Positions 44,622 through 54,013 of a stretch of 64,000 bases of DNA are shown here, piece after piece. The stretch covers positions 558,001 through 622,000 of the forward strand of contig NZ_MLFR01000001.1 in NCBI RefSeq assembly GCF_002095475.1, in the 5' to 3' direction. The DNA is from Pantoea rwandensis. GTDB lineage: Bacteria > Pseudomonadota > Gammaproteobacteria > Enterobacterales > Enterobacteriaceae. Position numbers and translations under genes: made by a program. Each line of letters begins with the position of its first letter. Position 1 is the first letter of the stretch. Under the pieces are notes generated by a model. It worked only from the letters and a program-made list of their open reading frames with translations, was not told where the DNA came from and searched no databases.

Positions 44622-45392
44622 ATGTCTGCTTTGATCCGTTTCGATATACACCCGCTGGCCGATGCCGACTGGCGACGCGATTGCCGCGAACAGCTCAACC
44701 TGCACGGTGCCTTAGTGCTGAAGCAGTTTCTGCAACCTGCCGCACTGCAAGCCATCATTGCGGAAGGTGATGCGCAGCGCCATCTGGCCTATCACACACG
44801 CAGCAAACACAACGTGTATTTGATGAAAAAGGATGAGGCTTACAGCAGCGATCATCCTCGCAACCGCGATGTCATCAGTACCAAAGGCTGTATCACTGAT
44901 GATGTGATTGGCGATAATTCACCGCTGCGAGAGCTTTACATCGACGAACTGTTTAAAAGCTTCCTGTGCGATGTGCTGGGTGAAACCGCGCTTTATCCTT
45001 ATGCCGATCCGCTTTCATCCATCAACCTCCATTACGCGCCCGATGGGCAGGAACTCGGTTGGCACTTTGATAACTCGTCCTTCGCTATCACCCTGCTGGT
45101 GCAGAAACCACAAGCGGGTGGTGTGTTCCAATATGTGAAGGATCTGCGCGACGCAGATGCCGGCGAAATGAACTTTGATGGCGTGGCTGCGGTGCTGGAT
45201 CAACGACAGCCGGTGGATGCGTTAGCGATTGAAGCCGGAGACTTAGTGCTGTTCCGTGGTCGCAACTCAATGCACCGCGTGACGCCGACAGAAGGCGACA
45301 TCACGCGAATGCTGGCGGTGTTGGCATACAACACCCAACCGGGCATTGCATTGTCAGAGACCGCCCGCATGACATTTTATGGACGCTTGTGA
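44622..45392 (+). CDS. Fe(II)/2-oxoglutarate-dependent dioxygenase
   Basis: 256 aa from ATG 44622; ATGs at 44604 and 44607 are also in frame. The iron ligands are His148 and Asp150 in GWHFDN and His218 in NSMHRVTP, with Arg229 placed to hold 2-oxoglutarate (ITRMLAVLAYN). It resembles the HalD/ArpA-type enzymes that hydroxylate or halogenate free amino acids. The intact Asp in HxD indicates a hydroxylase or desaturase; halogenases have Gly or Ala there. The substrate is unknown. The 3' end overlaps the convergent DUF2817 gene by 16 bp. Confidence 0.82.
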   Translation: MSALIRFDIHPLADADWRRDCREQLNLHGALVLKQFLQPAALQAIIAEGDAQRHLAYHTRSKHNVYLMKKDEAYSSDHPRNRDVISTKGCITDDVIGDNSPLRELYIDELFKSFLCDVLGETALYPYADPLSSINLHYAPDGQELGWHFDNSSFAITLLVQKPQAGGVFQYVKDLRDADAGEMNFDGVAAVLDQRQPVDALAIEAGDLVLFRGRNSMHRVTPTEGDITRMLAVLAYNTQPGIALSETARMTFYGRL

Positions 45393-46465
45393 TCCACGCC
45401 CAGTAACCCTTTCCAGGCCCGCGTAAAAATCTGCTGGGTACGAAATGCCACCAGACCGCGCCAGTCGCGGTCTGCGGGCCAGAACCCTTCCACTAGCTGC
45501 TGTTTGAGATTTTGCCCCTCATCACTGGCGGGGTCACCCTGCAAATGCAGCCAATGGTCATCTCTCACACGACGGTGCATTTCCTCACCCGGATAAGTGC
45601 CGCACTCCACCACTAACGGCAAGATGTGGGTATCGGGCAATGATTCCAGCAGAAATTGCGAGAGATATCCCGTGGCGGTGGCGGTGACGCCGGTTTCACT
45701 GGCTCGCCCTGCGCCGGTGAACAGCAACGTCAGCCATTCGCCATACACTGTTGTGCCCCACTGATGCGCGGCAACCGGCTGTTCGGTAATCGACAGCAAC
45801 ATCGGATGGCCCCATGCGCCCGCGCCAGTGTGCAAGTCAAAGCTTAGAATGGTGGTGGCGTGCGATAAGTGCGTCTTGATAATGCTTTGCATGGTGATGT
45901 AAGACCAACTCGGCTGCTGTCCGCCATAGAAAAAGCCATCGGCAAACTGGTATTGGCCCGCCTCAACTACCCGCTTCATCGCTGACCAGCCCGCCCCCTT
46001 GAGCGTCTCCTCCAATAGTTGGTCAGCTTTAGCACGCTCACCTTGGTAGATCCCATGCCAGGCAGCATAGTCCGGGTTAGCCGGTGCGGGTTGACTGAAA
46101 TTGATAAAGTTACGGTTGAGGTCGATATTGTCTTCATTCACTCGCCGCAGATGAGCCGCACCCCAAGGGTTCAGCAGATGTAGCAACACGATCGCGGTGT
46201 CATCCGGCAACGCGGTAAGGTTGAAGCGATTGAGCCACTCAATCTGGCTGTCGGAACCGTAATAACCCTCCACGCCGTGCGTGCCTGAGATCACTAACAT
46301 CAGTTTGCTGGCGTGAGGATTGCCCACTACGGCGACATCGGTGAACAGTGGTTCACCTTGTGGGCCCGTGAGTGGATGTTTGTACGAGGTTAACGTCCCG
46401 TTTTGACGTTCGACAGCGGCGACAAAACGGGCACGTTGTGACGTGTAATGCGGCAGAGCAGGCAT
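45377..46465 (-). CDS. DUF2817 zinc carboxypeptidase-like protein
   Basis: 362 aa from ATG 46465 (ACAGGAAATTCC upstream). It has an M14-type metal pattern: GTHGVEGYYGS with His63 and Glu66, NPWGAAHLRRVNEDNIDLNRNF and a third ligand His212 in FDLHTGAG. DUF2817 proteins are predicted to remove an acyl or amino-acid group from small amides. There is no signal peptide. It follows an amino-acid binding-protein gene on the same strand at 26 bp, which suggests that the imported compound is its substrate. Confidence 0.82.
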   Translation of the reverse strand: MPALPHYTSQRARFVAAVERQNGTLTSYKHPLTGPQGEPLFTDVAVVGNPHASKLMLVISGTHGVEGYYGSDSQIEWLNRFNLTALPDDTAIVLLHLLNPWGAAHLRRVNEDNIDLNRNFINFSQPAPANPDYAAWHGIYQGERAKADQLLEETLKGAGWSAMKRVVEAGQYQFADGFFYGGQQPSWSYITMQSIIKTHLSHATTILSFDLHTGAGAWGHPMLLSITEQPVAAHQWGTTVYGEWLTLLFTGAGRASETGVTATATGYLSQFLLESLPDTHILPLVVECGTYPGEEMHRRVRDDHWLHLQGDPASDEGQNLKQQLVEGFWPADRDWRGLVAFRTQQIFTRAWKGLLGVDHKRP

Positions 46466-46491
46466 GGAATTTCCTGTCATTTATGAAGCGA

Positions 46492-47262
46492 CTATGGGTA
46501 CACCTTAAATTTAAAATACTTCTTCGCCAGCTGGTCGTAGGTGCCGTTGTTGTGCAACTCTGCCAGCGCATCATTGATCAACTTCAGATGCACGGTGTCG
46601 CCTTTACGTAAGCCAATCCCTACGCCATTACCCAGCAGTTCTTTATCCACCAGCGTCGCTTTAATGACGTAATCCTTGCCTTCCGGCGTATTCAGGAAGC
46701 CCTGATCGGCGGACACCGCATTCGCCAACGTGCCATCAAGACGCCCGGCCACCAGGTCTGGATAGATTTCCATTTGATTCGGATACGACACCACATTCAC
46801 GCCTTGCGCCGCCCACTTCGCTTTGGCGTAAGTTTCCTGAATGGTGCCCTGCGCCACGCCAATGTTCTTGCCGCGCAGCGAACTTATCTCTTCCGTCAAC
46901 GTGCTGCTCTTTGGCGTTAACAGTGCGCTGGGCGTGATATACAGCATATTGCTGAAATCCACCTGCTCACGGCGTTTTTCGGTCATCGACATCGCCGATA
47001 GGATCGCATCAAACTTCTTCGCCTGCAGTGCCGGAATACTGCCATCAAAGCCAATCTGCACCCACTGACATTTCACTTTCGCCTGAGCGCAGATGGCGTT
47101 GCCGAGATCGATATCAAATCCCTGCAGCGACCCATCACTGGCCTTGGATTCAAACGGTGGGAATGTCGGATCAACGCCAAAACGCAGCGTCTGCTCAGCA
47201 AAAGAGAGAGAACTGAAAGCACCGAGTGAAAGCATAAGGGCGAAGGACAAACTCTTTTTCAT
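46492..47262 (-). CDS. Polar amino-acid periplasmic binding protein (HisJ/ArgT-like)
   Basis: 256 aa with a signal peptide ending near residue 22 (SLSFA-EQT). LRFGVDPTFPPFESKASDGSLQGFDIDLGNAICAQAKVKCQWVQ, FDGSIPALQAKKFDAILSAMSMTEKR, VAQGTIQETYA and LLGNGVGIGLRKG follow the lysine/arginine/ornithine/histidine group closely. No permease or ATPase gene is next to it, so it probably borrows HisQMP-type components encoded elsewhere. Confidence 0.88.
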   Translation of the reverse strand: MKKSLSFALMLSLGAFSSLSFAEQTLRFGVDPTFPPFESKASDGSLQGFDIDLGNAICAQAKVKCQWVQIGFDGSIPALQAKKFDAILSAMSMTEKRREQVDFSNMLYITPSALLTPKSSTLTEEISSLRGKNIGVAQGTIQETYAKAKWAAQGVNVVSYPNQMEIYPDLVAGRLDGTLANAVSADQGFLNTPEGKDYVIKATLVDKELLGNGVGIGLRKGDTVHLKLINDALAELHNNGTYDQLAKKYFKFKVYP

Positions 47263-47398
47263 TGTTATCTCCAGCAGGCAGGTAAAGTCAAAACGGCATG
47301 CAGAGTTAATAACATGGCGGATAGATTACCACCACTTAAAAAGCGGATTTATGTAGAGTGAATTCTTATAAAAGAGAAGGAGTTAAGGAATTTTATCT

Positions 47399-47425
47399 CC
47401 GGCAGTAAGAGAATCTTAATGCCGG
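47399..47425 (-). terminator. Hairpin after the sugar kinase gene
   Basis: CCGGCATTAAGA pairs with TCTTACTGCCGG (one mismatch) around a GAA-type loop on the minus strand. It ends the long sugar operon; the downstream stretch is only moderately T-rich. Confidence 0.55.
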
Positions 47426-47442
47426 GAATAATGCTTTATCTG

Positions 47443-48306
47443 TTAAGCGATGGTAGGACGAGAAACATGCTCGGCTGCTGCCTGATTGGCTTTGGTTGCC
47501 GCTTCAATTAGCGAGCAACCGGAGACCAATGCCTGGCTGAGCACACCGACAAAACAGTCGCCTGCACCATGAGTACTGATCAGTGTCACTGGGATAGCAG
47601 ACAGGCTCTGCACGGGTTCACCCGACTGGCACACGGCAAGGCCATGTTCACCTGCCGTCACAATCACCTGGGCGAAATCTTCCGCCAGTTTTTGCGCCGC
47701 GCGCTCTGCAGACGCCAAATCAGTGACCTCGATGTTGCACATGTCGCGCGCTTCAACCGCATTCACAACCAGTAAATCAACGCAGTCCGCCAGCGACTTC
47801 TCAATTTCACGCGCCGGTGCAGCATTGATGCAGACCGCAATGCCCTTTTGCCTCGCTTGCTGCGCCAATTGCAGGTTCACGCTGGCGGGCACTTCATTTT
47901 GTAACACCAACAAAGCTGCGTCCTGCCACAGCTCATCAGGCAGTGCAGTGACATTTATGTGCAGATTCGCGTTGGATACCACAACAGCACCGTAATCGCC
48001 CTCTGCGTCGCTGATCGCCACACTCATTCCCGATGGCACATCAGGATGCATCATCACCGCATCGGTGTTAACGCCTGCACCACGCAGCGCCGTGAGCAGA
48101 AATTCGCCTTGCGCATCGGCACCTATCGCGCCAATAAAACGCACCGCGGCACCTGCGCGGGCTGCCGCCACCGCCTGATTGCCACCTTTACCACCAAATT
48201 TATAACTACAGCCGCTACCCATCACGGTTTCGCCTTTTTCCGGACGATGGTGGGCCGCCAGCATAATGTCGTAATGCAGGCTACCGGCGACGATAATATT
48301 CTTCAT
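47443..48306 (-). CDS. PfkB-family sugar kinase (ribokinase-like)
   Basis: 287 aa. MGSGCSYKFGGKGGNQAVAAARAGAAVRFIGAIG holds the first PfkB signature and STHGAGDCFVGVLSQAL the second with its catalytic Asp (GAGD). It resembles ribokinase in length and in the GGKGGNQA motif. It is the last gene of the sugar operon, two bases after the RpiR gene, and presumably phosphorylates the sugar brought in by the RbsBAC-like importer or its isomerised product. Confidence 0.88.
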   Translation of the reverse strand: MKNIIVAGSLHYDIMLAAHHRPEKGETVMGSGCSYKFGGKGGNQAVAAARAGAAVRFIGAIGADAQGEFLLTALRGAGVNTDAVMMHPDVPSGMSVAISDAEGDYGAVVVSNANLHINVTALPDELWQDAALLVLQNEVPASVNLQLAQQARQKGIAVCINAAPAREIEKSLADCVDLLVVNAVEARDMCNIEVTDLASAERAAQKLAEDFAQVIVTAGEHGLAVCQSGEPVQSLSAIPVTLISTHGAGDCFVGVLSQALVSGCSLIEAATKANQAAAEHVSRPTIA

Positions 48307-48308
48307 GA

Positions 48309-49166
48309 TTAAAAGTCCCGCAGATCCTGAACCGCACGCTGGGTTTTCATCAGATTCTTTTCCGCCAGCTTTAGATCTTTTTTGGCGATTGCCACAAACA
48401 GCGCATCGAGAATATTTAATTGCGCGATACGTGCAGCCGCATTTTCCCCAAGCAGATGCGATCCCTGAGAGGTTGATGTCAATACCACATGCGCATTGCG
48501 CGCAATAGGCGACTCGGCATAGTTGGTAATAGCAATAATTTTTGCACCATTTCGTGCTGCCAGTTTAATCGGATCGTTTACAGCACGTGTCGCCCCTGAA
48601 TGACTGATGGCGATCACCACATCATCATCGGATAACACGGCCGCTGACATCAGCATAATGTGAGCATCGTCATACGGTGTGGACTTAATCCCGATCTTCA
48701 GCAACTTGTGCGACAAATCGCGCGCCACTGTGGCCGAACCACCCACCGCATAAAGATCGATATGGCGCGCTTTAAATAAAATATCGGCAGCACGATTAAA
48801 CTCAGAAACATCCAGAATCGATAATGATTCTTCAATCGCCTGAATTGAAGTTCTGAATACTTTAGCCAGTAATTGTTCCGACGAGTCGTCCGGCTCAATT
48901 TCCGCATGCAAGCCCGCCACTTCAGATTGATTATAATAAATCAGTCCAGTGCGAAAATTACGAAAGCCTGTGAAGTTGAGCTTTTTCGTAATTTTCACAA
49001 TCATCGCCTGCGACACATTATTCTCTTCGGCAATTTCTTGCAGCGAAGTCTGTTCACTAATGTCCGTTCTGGCGATGATGGCCTCTGCAACACGCCGCTC
49101 CAGCGGCGTCAGCTGTGGTAATCGCATACGAATTTGAGCGCCAATGGCTCGCGGATCTTGCTTCAT
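48309..49166 (-). CDS. MurR/RpiR-family transcriptional regulator of the sugar operon
   Basis: 285 aa. The helix-turn-helix is in LQEIAEENNVSQAMIVKITKKLNFTGF and the SIS domain in HIDLYAVGGSATVARDLSHKLLKIG and ISHSGATRAVNDPIKLAARNG. The gene overlaps the permease stop by one base. E. coli alsR has the same class and place in the allose operon. It probably senses the phosphorylated sugar made by the kinase. Confidence 0.88.
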   Translation of the reverse strand: MKQDPRAIGAQIRMRLPQLTPLERRVAEAIIARTDISEQTSLQEIAEENNVSQAMIVKITKKLNFTGFRNFRTGLIYYNQSEVAGLHAEIEPDDSSEQLLAKVFRTSIQAIEESLSILDVSEFNRAADILFKARHIDLYAVGGSATVARDLSHKLLKIGIKSTPYDDAHIMLMSAAVLSDDDVVIAISHSGATRAVNDPIKLAARNGAKIIAITNYAESPIARNAHVVLTSTSQGSHLLGENAAARIAQLNILDALFVAIAKKDLKLAEKNLMKTQRAVQDLRDF

Positions 49167-50137
49167 TACCTGCCTCTTGTCGCCCGGTCAATCAACATCG
49201 CTATGATAATGATTAGGCCAGTGGCAAGCAATTGATAAAAGGCCTGAATATTCAACAGAGTCAAGCCATTACGTAATGCACCGAGAATGATGGCACCGAT
49301 AATGGTGCCGACAATACTGCCTTTACCGCCCATCAGTGAGGCACCGCCAATCGCTGCTGCGGCAATCGCGTCCAGTTCCCATAAATTACCGATAGTCGGT
49401 TCAGCCGCCCCTAAGCGCCCAATCAGAATCAGCGATGCCAGTGAGGCTAAGGTGCCGGAGATGATGAACACAGTGACCTTAGTGCGTTTGACCGGCACAC
49501 CGGCGACACGTGCCGCCTCTTCATTACCGCCCACCGCCAAAATATATTCGCCCAAAGGTGTTTTATTCATCACCAGCCACAGCACCAGCGCGATTACCGC
49601 AACAATAATGATCGGAGTCGGAATACCAAACACATCACTGTTAATAATGCTGCGAAACTCCATCGGTATGCCAAACACTGGATTACCACCGGTATAAATC
49701 AGCGCAATGGCGCGGAACAGCGAAAGTCCACCCAGCGTGACGATAAACGGTTGCAGTCCTGCATAGGCCACCAACATCCCGCTGAACACCCCACACAAGG
49801 CACCGATGCCCAGCGTGGCAAGAATCGCTACCGGTACCGGCACACCGGCTACCATCAGGGTTGCACCTAATACCGCAGAGAGCGCTGCGGTAGGTCCGAC
49901 CGATAAGTCAATACCGCCGGAGATAATCACCAACGTCATCCCCAATGCAATCAGCGCATTAATGGAAGATTGCTGTAAAATATTCAGCAAGTTTGGCACG
50001 GTAAAAAATACCGGTGACAAAAATGAAAATGTCACCACGATAATTAACAGCCCGATTAACGTACCGGCATCGCGAAGATTTAATTTAAATTTTGCCGACG
50101 GCGCAGCCGCTGGTTGTGTGTTTGTTTGCGTCATCAT
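49166..50137 (-). CDS. RbsC-like sugar ABC permease
   Basis: 323 aa. About nine to ten helices with INALIALGMTLVIISGGIDLSVGP and the cytoplasmic motif YILAVGGNEEAARVAGVPVKRTKV that marks the BPD_transp_2 permeases of ribose, xylose and allose importers. It works with the ATPase gene (33 bp upstream) and the binding protein. Confidence 0.9.
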   Translation of the reverse strand: MMTQTNTQPAAAPSAKFKLNLRDAGTLIGLLIIVVTFSFLSPVFFTVPNLLNILQQSSINALIALGMTLVIISGGIDLSVGPTAALSAVLGATLMVAGVPVPVAILATLGIGALCGVFSGMLVAYAGLQPFIVTLGGLSLFRAIALIYTGGNPVFGIPMEFRSIINSDVFGIPTPIIIVAVIALVLWLVMNKTPLGEYILAVGGNEEAARVAGVPVKRTKVTVFIISGTLASLASLILIGRLGAAEPTIGNLWELDAIAAAAIGGASLMGGKGSIVGTIIGAIILGALRNGLTLLNIQAFYQLLATGLIIIIAMLIDRATRGR

Positions 50138-50170
50138 AGTTATGCCTATTTATGGAGTGCAGATTAAGTG

Positions 50171-51673
50171 CTAGACGGCTTCTTTAATATCGTTTATGGC
50201 AAAGCGTGCGATATTCTCTTCGGTAATGTCATCACCTGTTAATTCACGCGTAATTTTTCCTTCGCGCATCACCAGCACACGGTCGGAAACACGTAAAATT
50301 TCTGTCATCTCTGACGATACGACGACAATCGCTTTGCCTTGCTGGGCCAATTTCTCAATGAGATTATAAATTTCAGCTTTGGCCCCAATATCAATTCCCC
50401 GGGTTGGCTCATCAAATAAAAACACTTCAGCATCTGCTGCCACCCATCGACCAATGATCACTTTTTGCTGGTTACCCCCGCTCAATGTGCCAATGGGTTT
50501 TTCAATATTGAGTGGACGCAGTTTTAAATCTGACATCACCTCTTGCGCGACGGCATTCAGTTTCACTTTACGGATGACGCCGGCGAGCGTGAAGTTACGC
50601 ATCGACGGCAGCGCCATATTCACTTTCACCGCACGCGCTTTGATGATGCCCTCTTTCTTACGATCTTCCGGCACCAGACCAATACCGGCACGAATTGCCG
50701 CGCTGACGTTGTGATTGCGCACTAACTGACCATTAACGCGTACTTCACCCGCGCTACGTTTGTCGATACCGGCAATCAGTTTGAGCAATTCGGTACGGCC
50801 TGCGCCGACCAGACCCGCCACGCCCAGCACTTCACCCGCGCAGACGCTAAAACTGGCGGGTTTGATTTCCGTTCCGCGTGCCACATTCTCAACCTGCAGT
50901 ACTTTACGATCGGTAGCCCATGACTGGTGCGCTTGTTTATCGATTTTGCGCCCCACCATCTTCGCCACAATGGTCTCTTCAGTTTCATCACAAATGTTCA
51001 CCACACCGACCTGACGTCCATCACGCATGATGGTGGCACGATCGCACACCTGGAAGATTTCATTCATTTTGTGTGACACGTAAATCAATGAGACGCCGGT
51101 GGATTTCAAATCAGCGATCAACTCCGCCAGACGTTCAAACTCGCGCGGCGTCAGGCTGGATGTCGGCTCATCCATAGCGATGATTTTCGCCTCGTCCAAC
51201 AACGCACGCGCAATCTCCACGATCTGCTGCTGCGACACCTTAAGGTTCTTGATTGGCTCAGCGGGATTGATGCTGGGATCCAACTGCTTCAGGATATGCG
51301 TGGCCCGCGCTAACTGCGCACGCTTATCCACAAACAAACCGTTCAGGGTGGTCAGTGGGCGGCCCAGAAACATATTCTGGGCAACAGAGAGCTCAGGAAC
51401 ATGCTGCAACTCCTGATGAATCATCGCAATGCCCGCATGACGCGCACTGAGTGGATTTTTCATCTGCACCTGCTCGCCATTTACGTGGATAGCACCGCTA
51501 TCCGCCGGGCGCACGCCGGAGAGAATGTTCAGCAAGGTTGATTTGCCTGCGCCATTCTCACCGATCAGAGCATGCACTTCGCCCGGCCGCACCATAAAGT
51601 CCACATCTTGCAGCGCGATGGCGCTACCGTAGGTTTTCGTGATGCCGCGCATCATTAAGCGATACTGTTCCAT
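50171..51673 (-). CDS. RbsA-like double ATP-binding protein
   Basis: 500 aa from ATG 51673 behind GCGGAGAGCGT; the frame is open to 51751 but overlaps the binding-protein gene. Two ABC domains: first Walker A GENGAGKST and signature LKVSQQQ; second degenerate Walker A GLVGAGRTE and signature LSGGNQQK with DEPTRGIDIG. This tandem layout is standard for carbohydrate-type CUT2 importers such as ribose. Confidence 0.9.
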   Translation of the reverse strand: MEQYRLMMRGITKTYGSAIALQDVDFMVRPGEVHALIGENGAGKSTLLNILSGVRPADSGAIHVNGEQVQMKNPLSARHAGIAMIHQELQHVPELSVAQNMFLGRPLTTLNGLFVDKRAQLARATHILKQLDPSINPAEPIKNLKVSQQQIVEIARALLDEAKIIAMDEPTSSLTPREFERLAELIADLKSTGVSLIYVSHKMNEIFQVCDRATIMRDGRQVGVVNICDETEETIVAKMVGRKIDKQAHQSWATDRKVLQVENVARGTEIKPASFSVCAGEVLGVAGLVGAGRTELLKLIAGIDKRSAGEVRVNGQLVRNHNVSAAIRAGIGLVPEDRKKEGIIKARAVKVNMALPSMRNFTLAGVIRKVKLNAVAQEVMSDLKLRPLNIEKPIGTLSGGNQQKVIIGRWVAADAEVFLFDEPTRGIDIGAKAEIYNLIEKLAQQGKAIVVVSSEMTEILRVSDRVLVMREGKITRELTGDDITEENIARFAINDIKEAV

Positions 51674-51689
51674 ACGCTCTCCGCCTGTC

Positions 51690-52730
51690 TTACTGCTGTG
51701 CCAGCAACTGGCGTAATTTATCGTTGTCTTTGGTGGAGAAGGCATCTGCATTCTCTTTAGTGATCAACGCTTGTGGCGTTGCAATCACGCGCGATAACTT
51801 CTGCCCGTTCACCAGACGCAACATCACTTCCATCGCCACTTCACCGGTCAGTATCGGGAAGCTATCGACCGTGCCGGTCAGTTCACCGCGCTTGATAGAA
51901 GCATAGGCATCAGAGATACCATCGGTACCAAATACTGCGGTCTGCTTACCTTTGTTCAGTGAACGCACCGCTTCCACCACGCCAAGCGCCATGGTGTCGT
52001 TGTTGGCGTAGAAACCAATCAGATCCGGATGTTGCTGTAGAATGGTCGATGCGGCGTTAAAGGCCTGCTCGCGGCTCCAGTTGGCAGGTATGCTGGCGAC
52101 AATGTTGAATTTGCCATTGGCCTGCAGGGTCTCTTTAAAGCCCGCGGTGCGCTGTCCGGCAGCATATACGCCCGGCTGGCCTTCAATCACCGCCACTTTG
52201 CCGCCCTGCGGATAGTGCTGGATAAACCATTTGGCGACGCGCACGCCGTTGTCTTTCTGCACGTTACCGACGTAGTACTGGGCGCTTGGCACCACGGCAT
52301 CGTTGACGTTCACCACCGGAATGCCTTTGCTGCTGGCGCTTTCCAATGCAGGCTCAAGGTTGATATCGGTCTGAGGTGACACCAGCAAACCAGTAAAACC
52401 CTGCGCAATCAGGGTTTCTGCAATGGACAACTGGCCCATTTGATCGTCTTCATTGGCAGCAGCCTGATAAGCAACGGTGAAACCATATTTCTTCGCGATG
52501 TTCTGATAACCCTCGCCCAATGAGCGCCAATACTCATTGGTCAAGGTTTTCGACACGCCGCCAATTTTCAGCTTGCTATCAACCTTAGGCATCGGGCCGT
52601 ATTTGCTTTCGAGTTGCGTCCAGTCGGTGCGGTCTGGCTCTGAGTCAGATTTCAGGGGGGCCAGCTGAGCTGCATGAACGCTGGAACACAGCAATGCGGA
52701 TGTCAGGACAGAGAGTAAGAGCTTTTTCAT
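51690..52730 (-). CDS. RbsB-like periplasmic sugar binding protein
   Basis: 346 aa. The signal peptide ends near residue 20 (CSSVHA-AQL). The Peripla_BP_4 domain has KIGGVSKTLTNEYWRSLGEGYQNIAKKYG, GFTGLLVSPQTDINLEPALESASSKGIPVVNVND, GFYANNDTMALGVVEAVRSL and VFGTDGISDAYASIKRGELTGTVDSFP. The group includes TorT and ribose/allose proteins. The mature N terminus is longer than in RbsB. The sugar is unknown. Confidence 0.88.
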   Translation of the reverse strand: MKKLLLSVLTSALLCSSVHAAQLAPLKSDSEPDRTDWTQLESKYGPMPKVDSKLKIGGVSKTLTNEYWRSLGEGYQNIAKKYGFTVAYQAAANEDDQMGQLSIAETLIAQGFTGLLVSPQTDINLEPALESASSKGIPVVNVNDAVVPSAQYYVGNVQKDNGVRVAKWFIQHYPQGGKVAVIEGQPGVYAAGQRTAGFKETLQANGKFNIVASIPANWSREQAFNAASTILQQHPDLIGFYANNDTMALGVVEAVRSLNKGKQTAVFGTDGISDAYASIKRGELTGTVDSFPILTGEVAMEVMLRLVNGQKLSRVIATPQALITKENADAFSTKDNDKLRQLLAQQ

Positions 52731-52780
52731 GGTGGTAGCCTTTTTATCGTTTTATTTGAGGTGCAGGGTTACGCGCTTGC

Positions 52781-53761
52781 TTATTGTGCAAGCATGATGT
52801 CATTCACAATTTGCTGTGAGGCCACCGCATCCTGGCGGCTGATTGCTTCTTCCAGTGCTGGGTTATTATTGAGTTTTTCACTCAACTTCAGCAGGCGCTT
52901 TACAGTGATAATGTTGATTTCCGCTTCACGAATTGGGTCCAGACCACTCGCGTCCGGGAAGGTGTCGAAGTAGTAAGCGCCCTGATAGCCATCGCGCTGC
53001 ATCTGCCACAGGAATTCCAGTGTGGCGCGTGGATTCACTGAGCCCGCCATTAAGCCATCATCACGTTTGCCCCAGCCATCATTCAGGTCCAGTCCTAACA
53101 AGCGAGAACGACGTGCCACCATGGCAGCCGCAAATGCCGGAACTTCATTGGCAAACAGGACATGAGCGAAATCCAGGGTAATACCAAGATTGGCGCATCC
53201 CGCTTCTTCCACGGCCAGCAGACAAGTGGTGGCATTTGGGAAAATACTGTACGCACGCGGCTCATTCGGTTTGTATTCAATGCTCACATCAATTTCCGGC
53301 GCATATTCAGCCACTTCGCGTACCGCGCTCACCGCGTCTTCCCACATCTTTTTATAGTCGGCCTGGAAGCAATAATCGAAACCATCCTGGCCCATCCACA
53401 AGGTCATTAGACGGGAACCAAATTCGCGACCAGCATCAATACCGCGTTTGGTCAGTTCAATGGCTTCACGGCGTATTTTCGCGTCGGGGTTAGTGAAAGC
53501 GCCAATTTTGAACTGGGGGGCATCCCAACGCATCTGCATGCCGTTGACCGCCAGACCCGCATCCGCAATGGCCTTACGCATGGTGGGGATGTCGCTGGTC
53601 ATATGCTGCGGATAGTTAAGGTCCAGATGTGTCAGACCATTGACCTTTCCGGCACGGGCAATCATTTGTAATACAGAAGGTTTTCCCTGGATGTTAGGCC
53701 AGTATAGGTGCGCCCCAGAGGCGAAAGAGTTCAAACGTGTAGCAAACTTTAATTCTGACAT
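52781..53761 (-). CDS. TIM-barrel sugar isomerase/epimerase (xylose-isomerase-like)
   Basis: 326 aa from ATG 53761, preceded by AAGGATCCTTCCTC; the longer frame crosses the promoter. The barrel has EIDVSIEYKPNEPR, GITLDFAHVLFANE and LLGLDLNDGWGKRDDGLMAG, with Glu, Asp and His residues spaced as metal ligands in the AP_endonuc_2 family. This resembles L-rhamnose isomerase-like and IolE/hydroxypyruvate-isomerase-like enzymes. It is first in the operon, so it probably converts the imported sugar to the form the kinase uses. The exact sugar (for example a branched or rare pentose) cannot be read from sequence. Confidence 0.8.
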   Translation of the reverse strand: MSELKFATRLNSFASGAHLYWPNIQGKPSVLQMIARAGKVNGLTHLDLNYPQHMTSDIPTMRKAIADAGLAVNGMQMRWDAPQFKIGAFTNPDAKIRREAIELTKRGIDAGREFGSRLMTLWMGQDGFDYCFQADYKKMWEDAVSAVREVAEYAPEIDVSIEYKPNEPRAYSIFPNATTCLLAVEEAGCANLGITLDFAHVLFANEVPAFAAAMVARRSRLLGLDLNDGWGKRDDGLMAGSVNPRATLEFLWQMQRDGYQGAYYFDTFPDASGLDPIREAEINIITVKRLLKLSEKLNNNPALEEAISRQDAVASQQIVNDIMLAQ

Positions 53762-53803
53762 GAGGAAGGATCCTTCAGTGACAAGTTGTAATGTACTTTC
53801 CTT

Positions 53804-53823
53804 CTTCACGATTATTTGTGAAG
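53804..53823. promoter_or_regulatory. Inverted repeat in the sugar-operon promoter
   Basis: CTTCAC and GTGAAG flank GATTATTT, about 43 bp upstream of the isomerase start. It is a candidate operator for the RpiR regulator encoded in the same operon. Confidence 0.4.
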
Positions 53824-54013
53824 TTATGGCATAAATTACACAAGCCAATTTGTTTAGCAAGACAGCATCGTTGCAATTTGGGAGGACGTTCACGAAATCC
53901 AGTGTTCGACCACCCTAAAGCCCCCTGTCATTCTTTTGTCATAACTCGCTCACCCTGATGTCAGAGCCATTTTCATATCCTGTGCCCGAACCTTACTCAT
54001 TCGGAGCACGACC

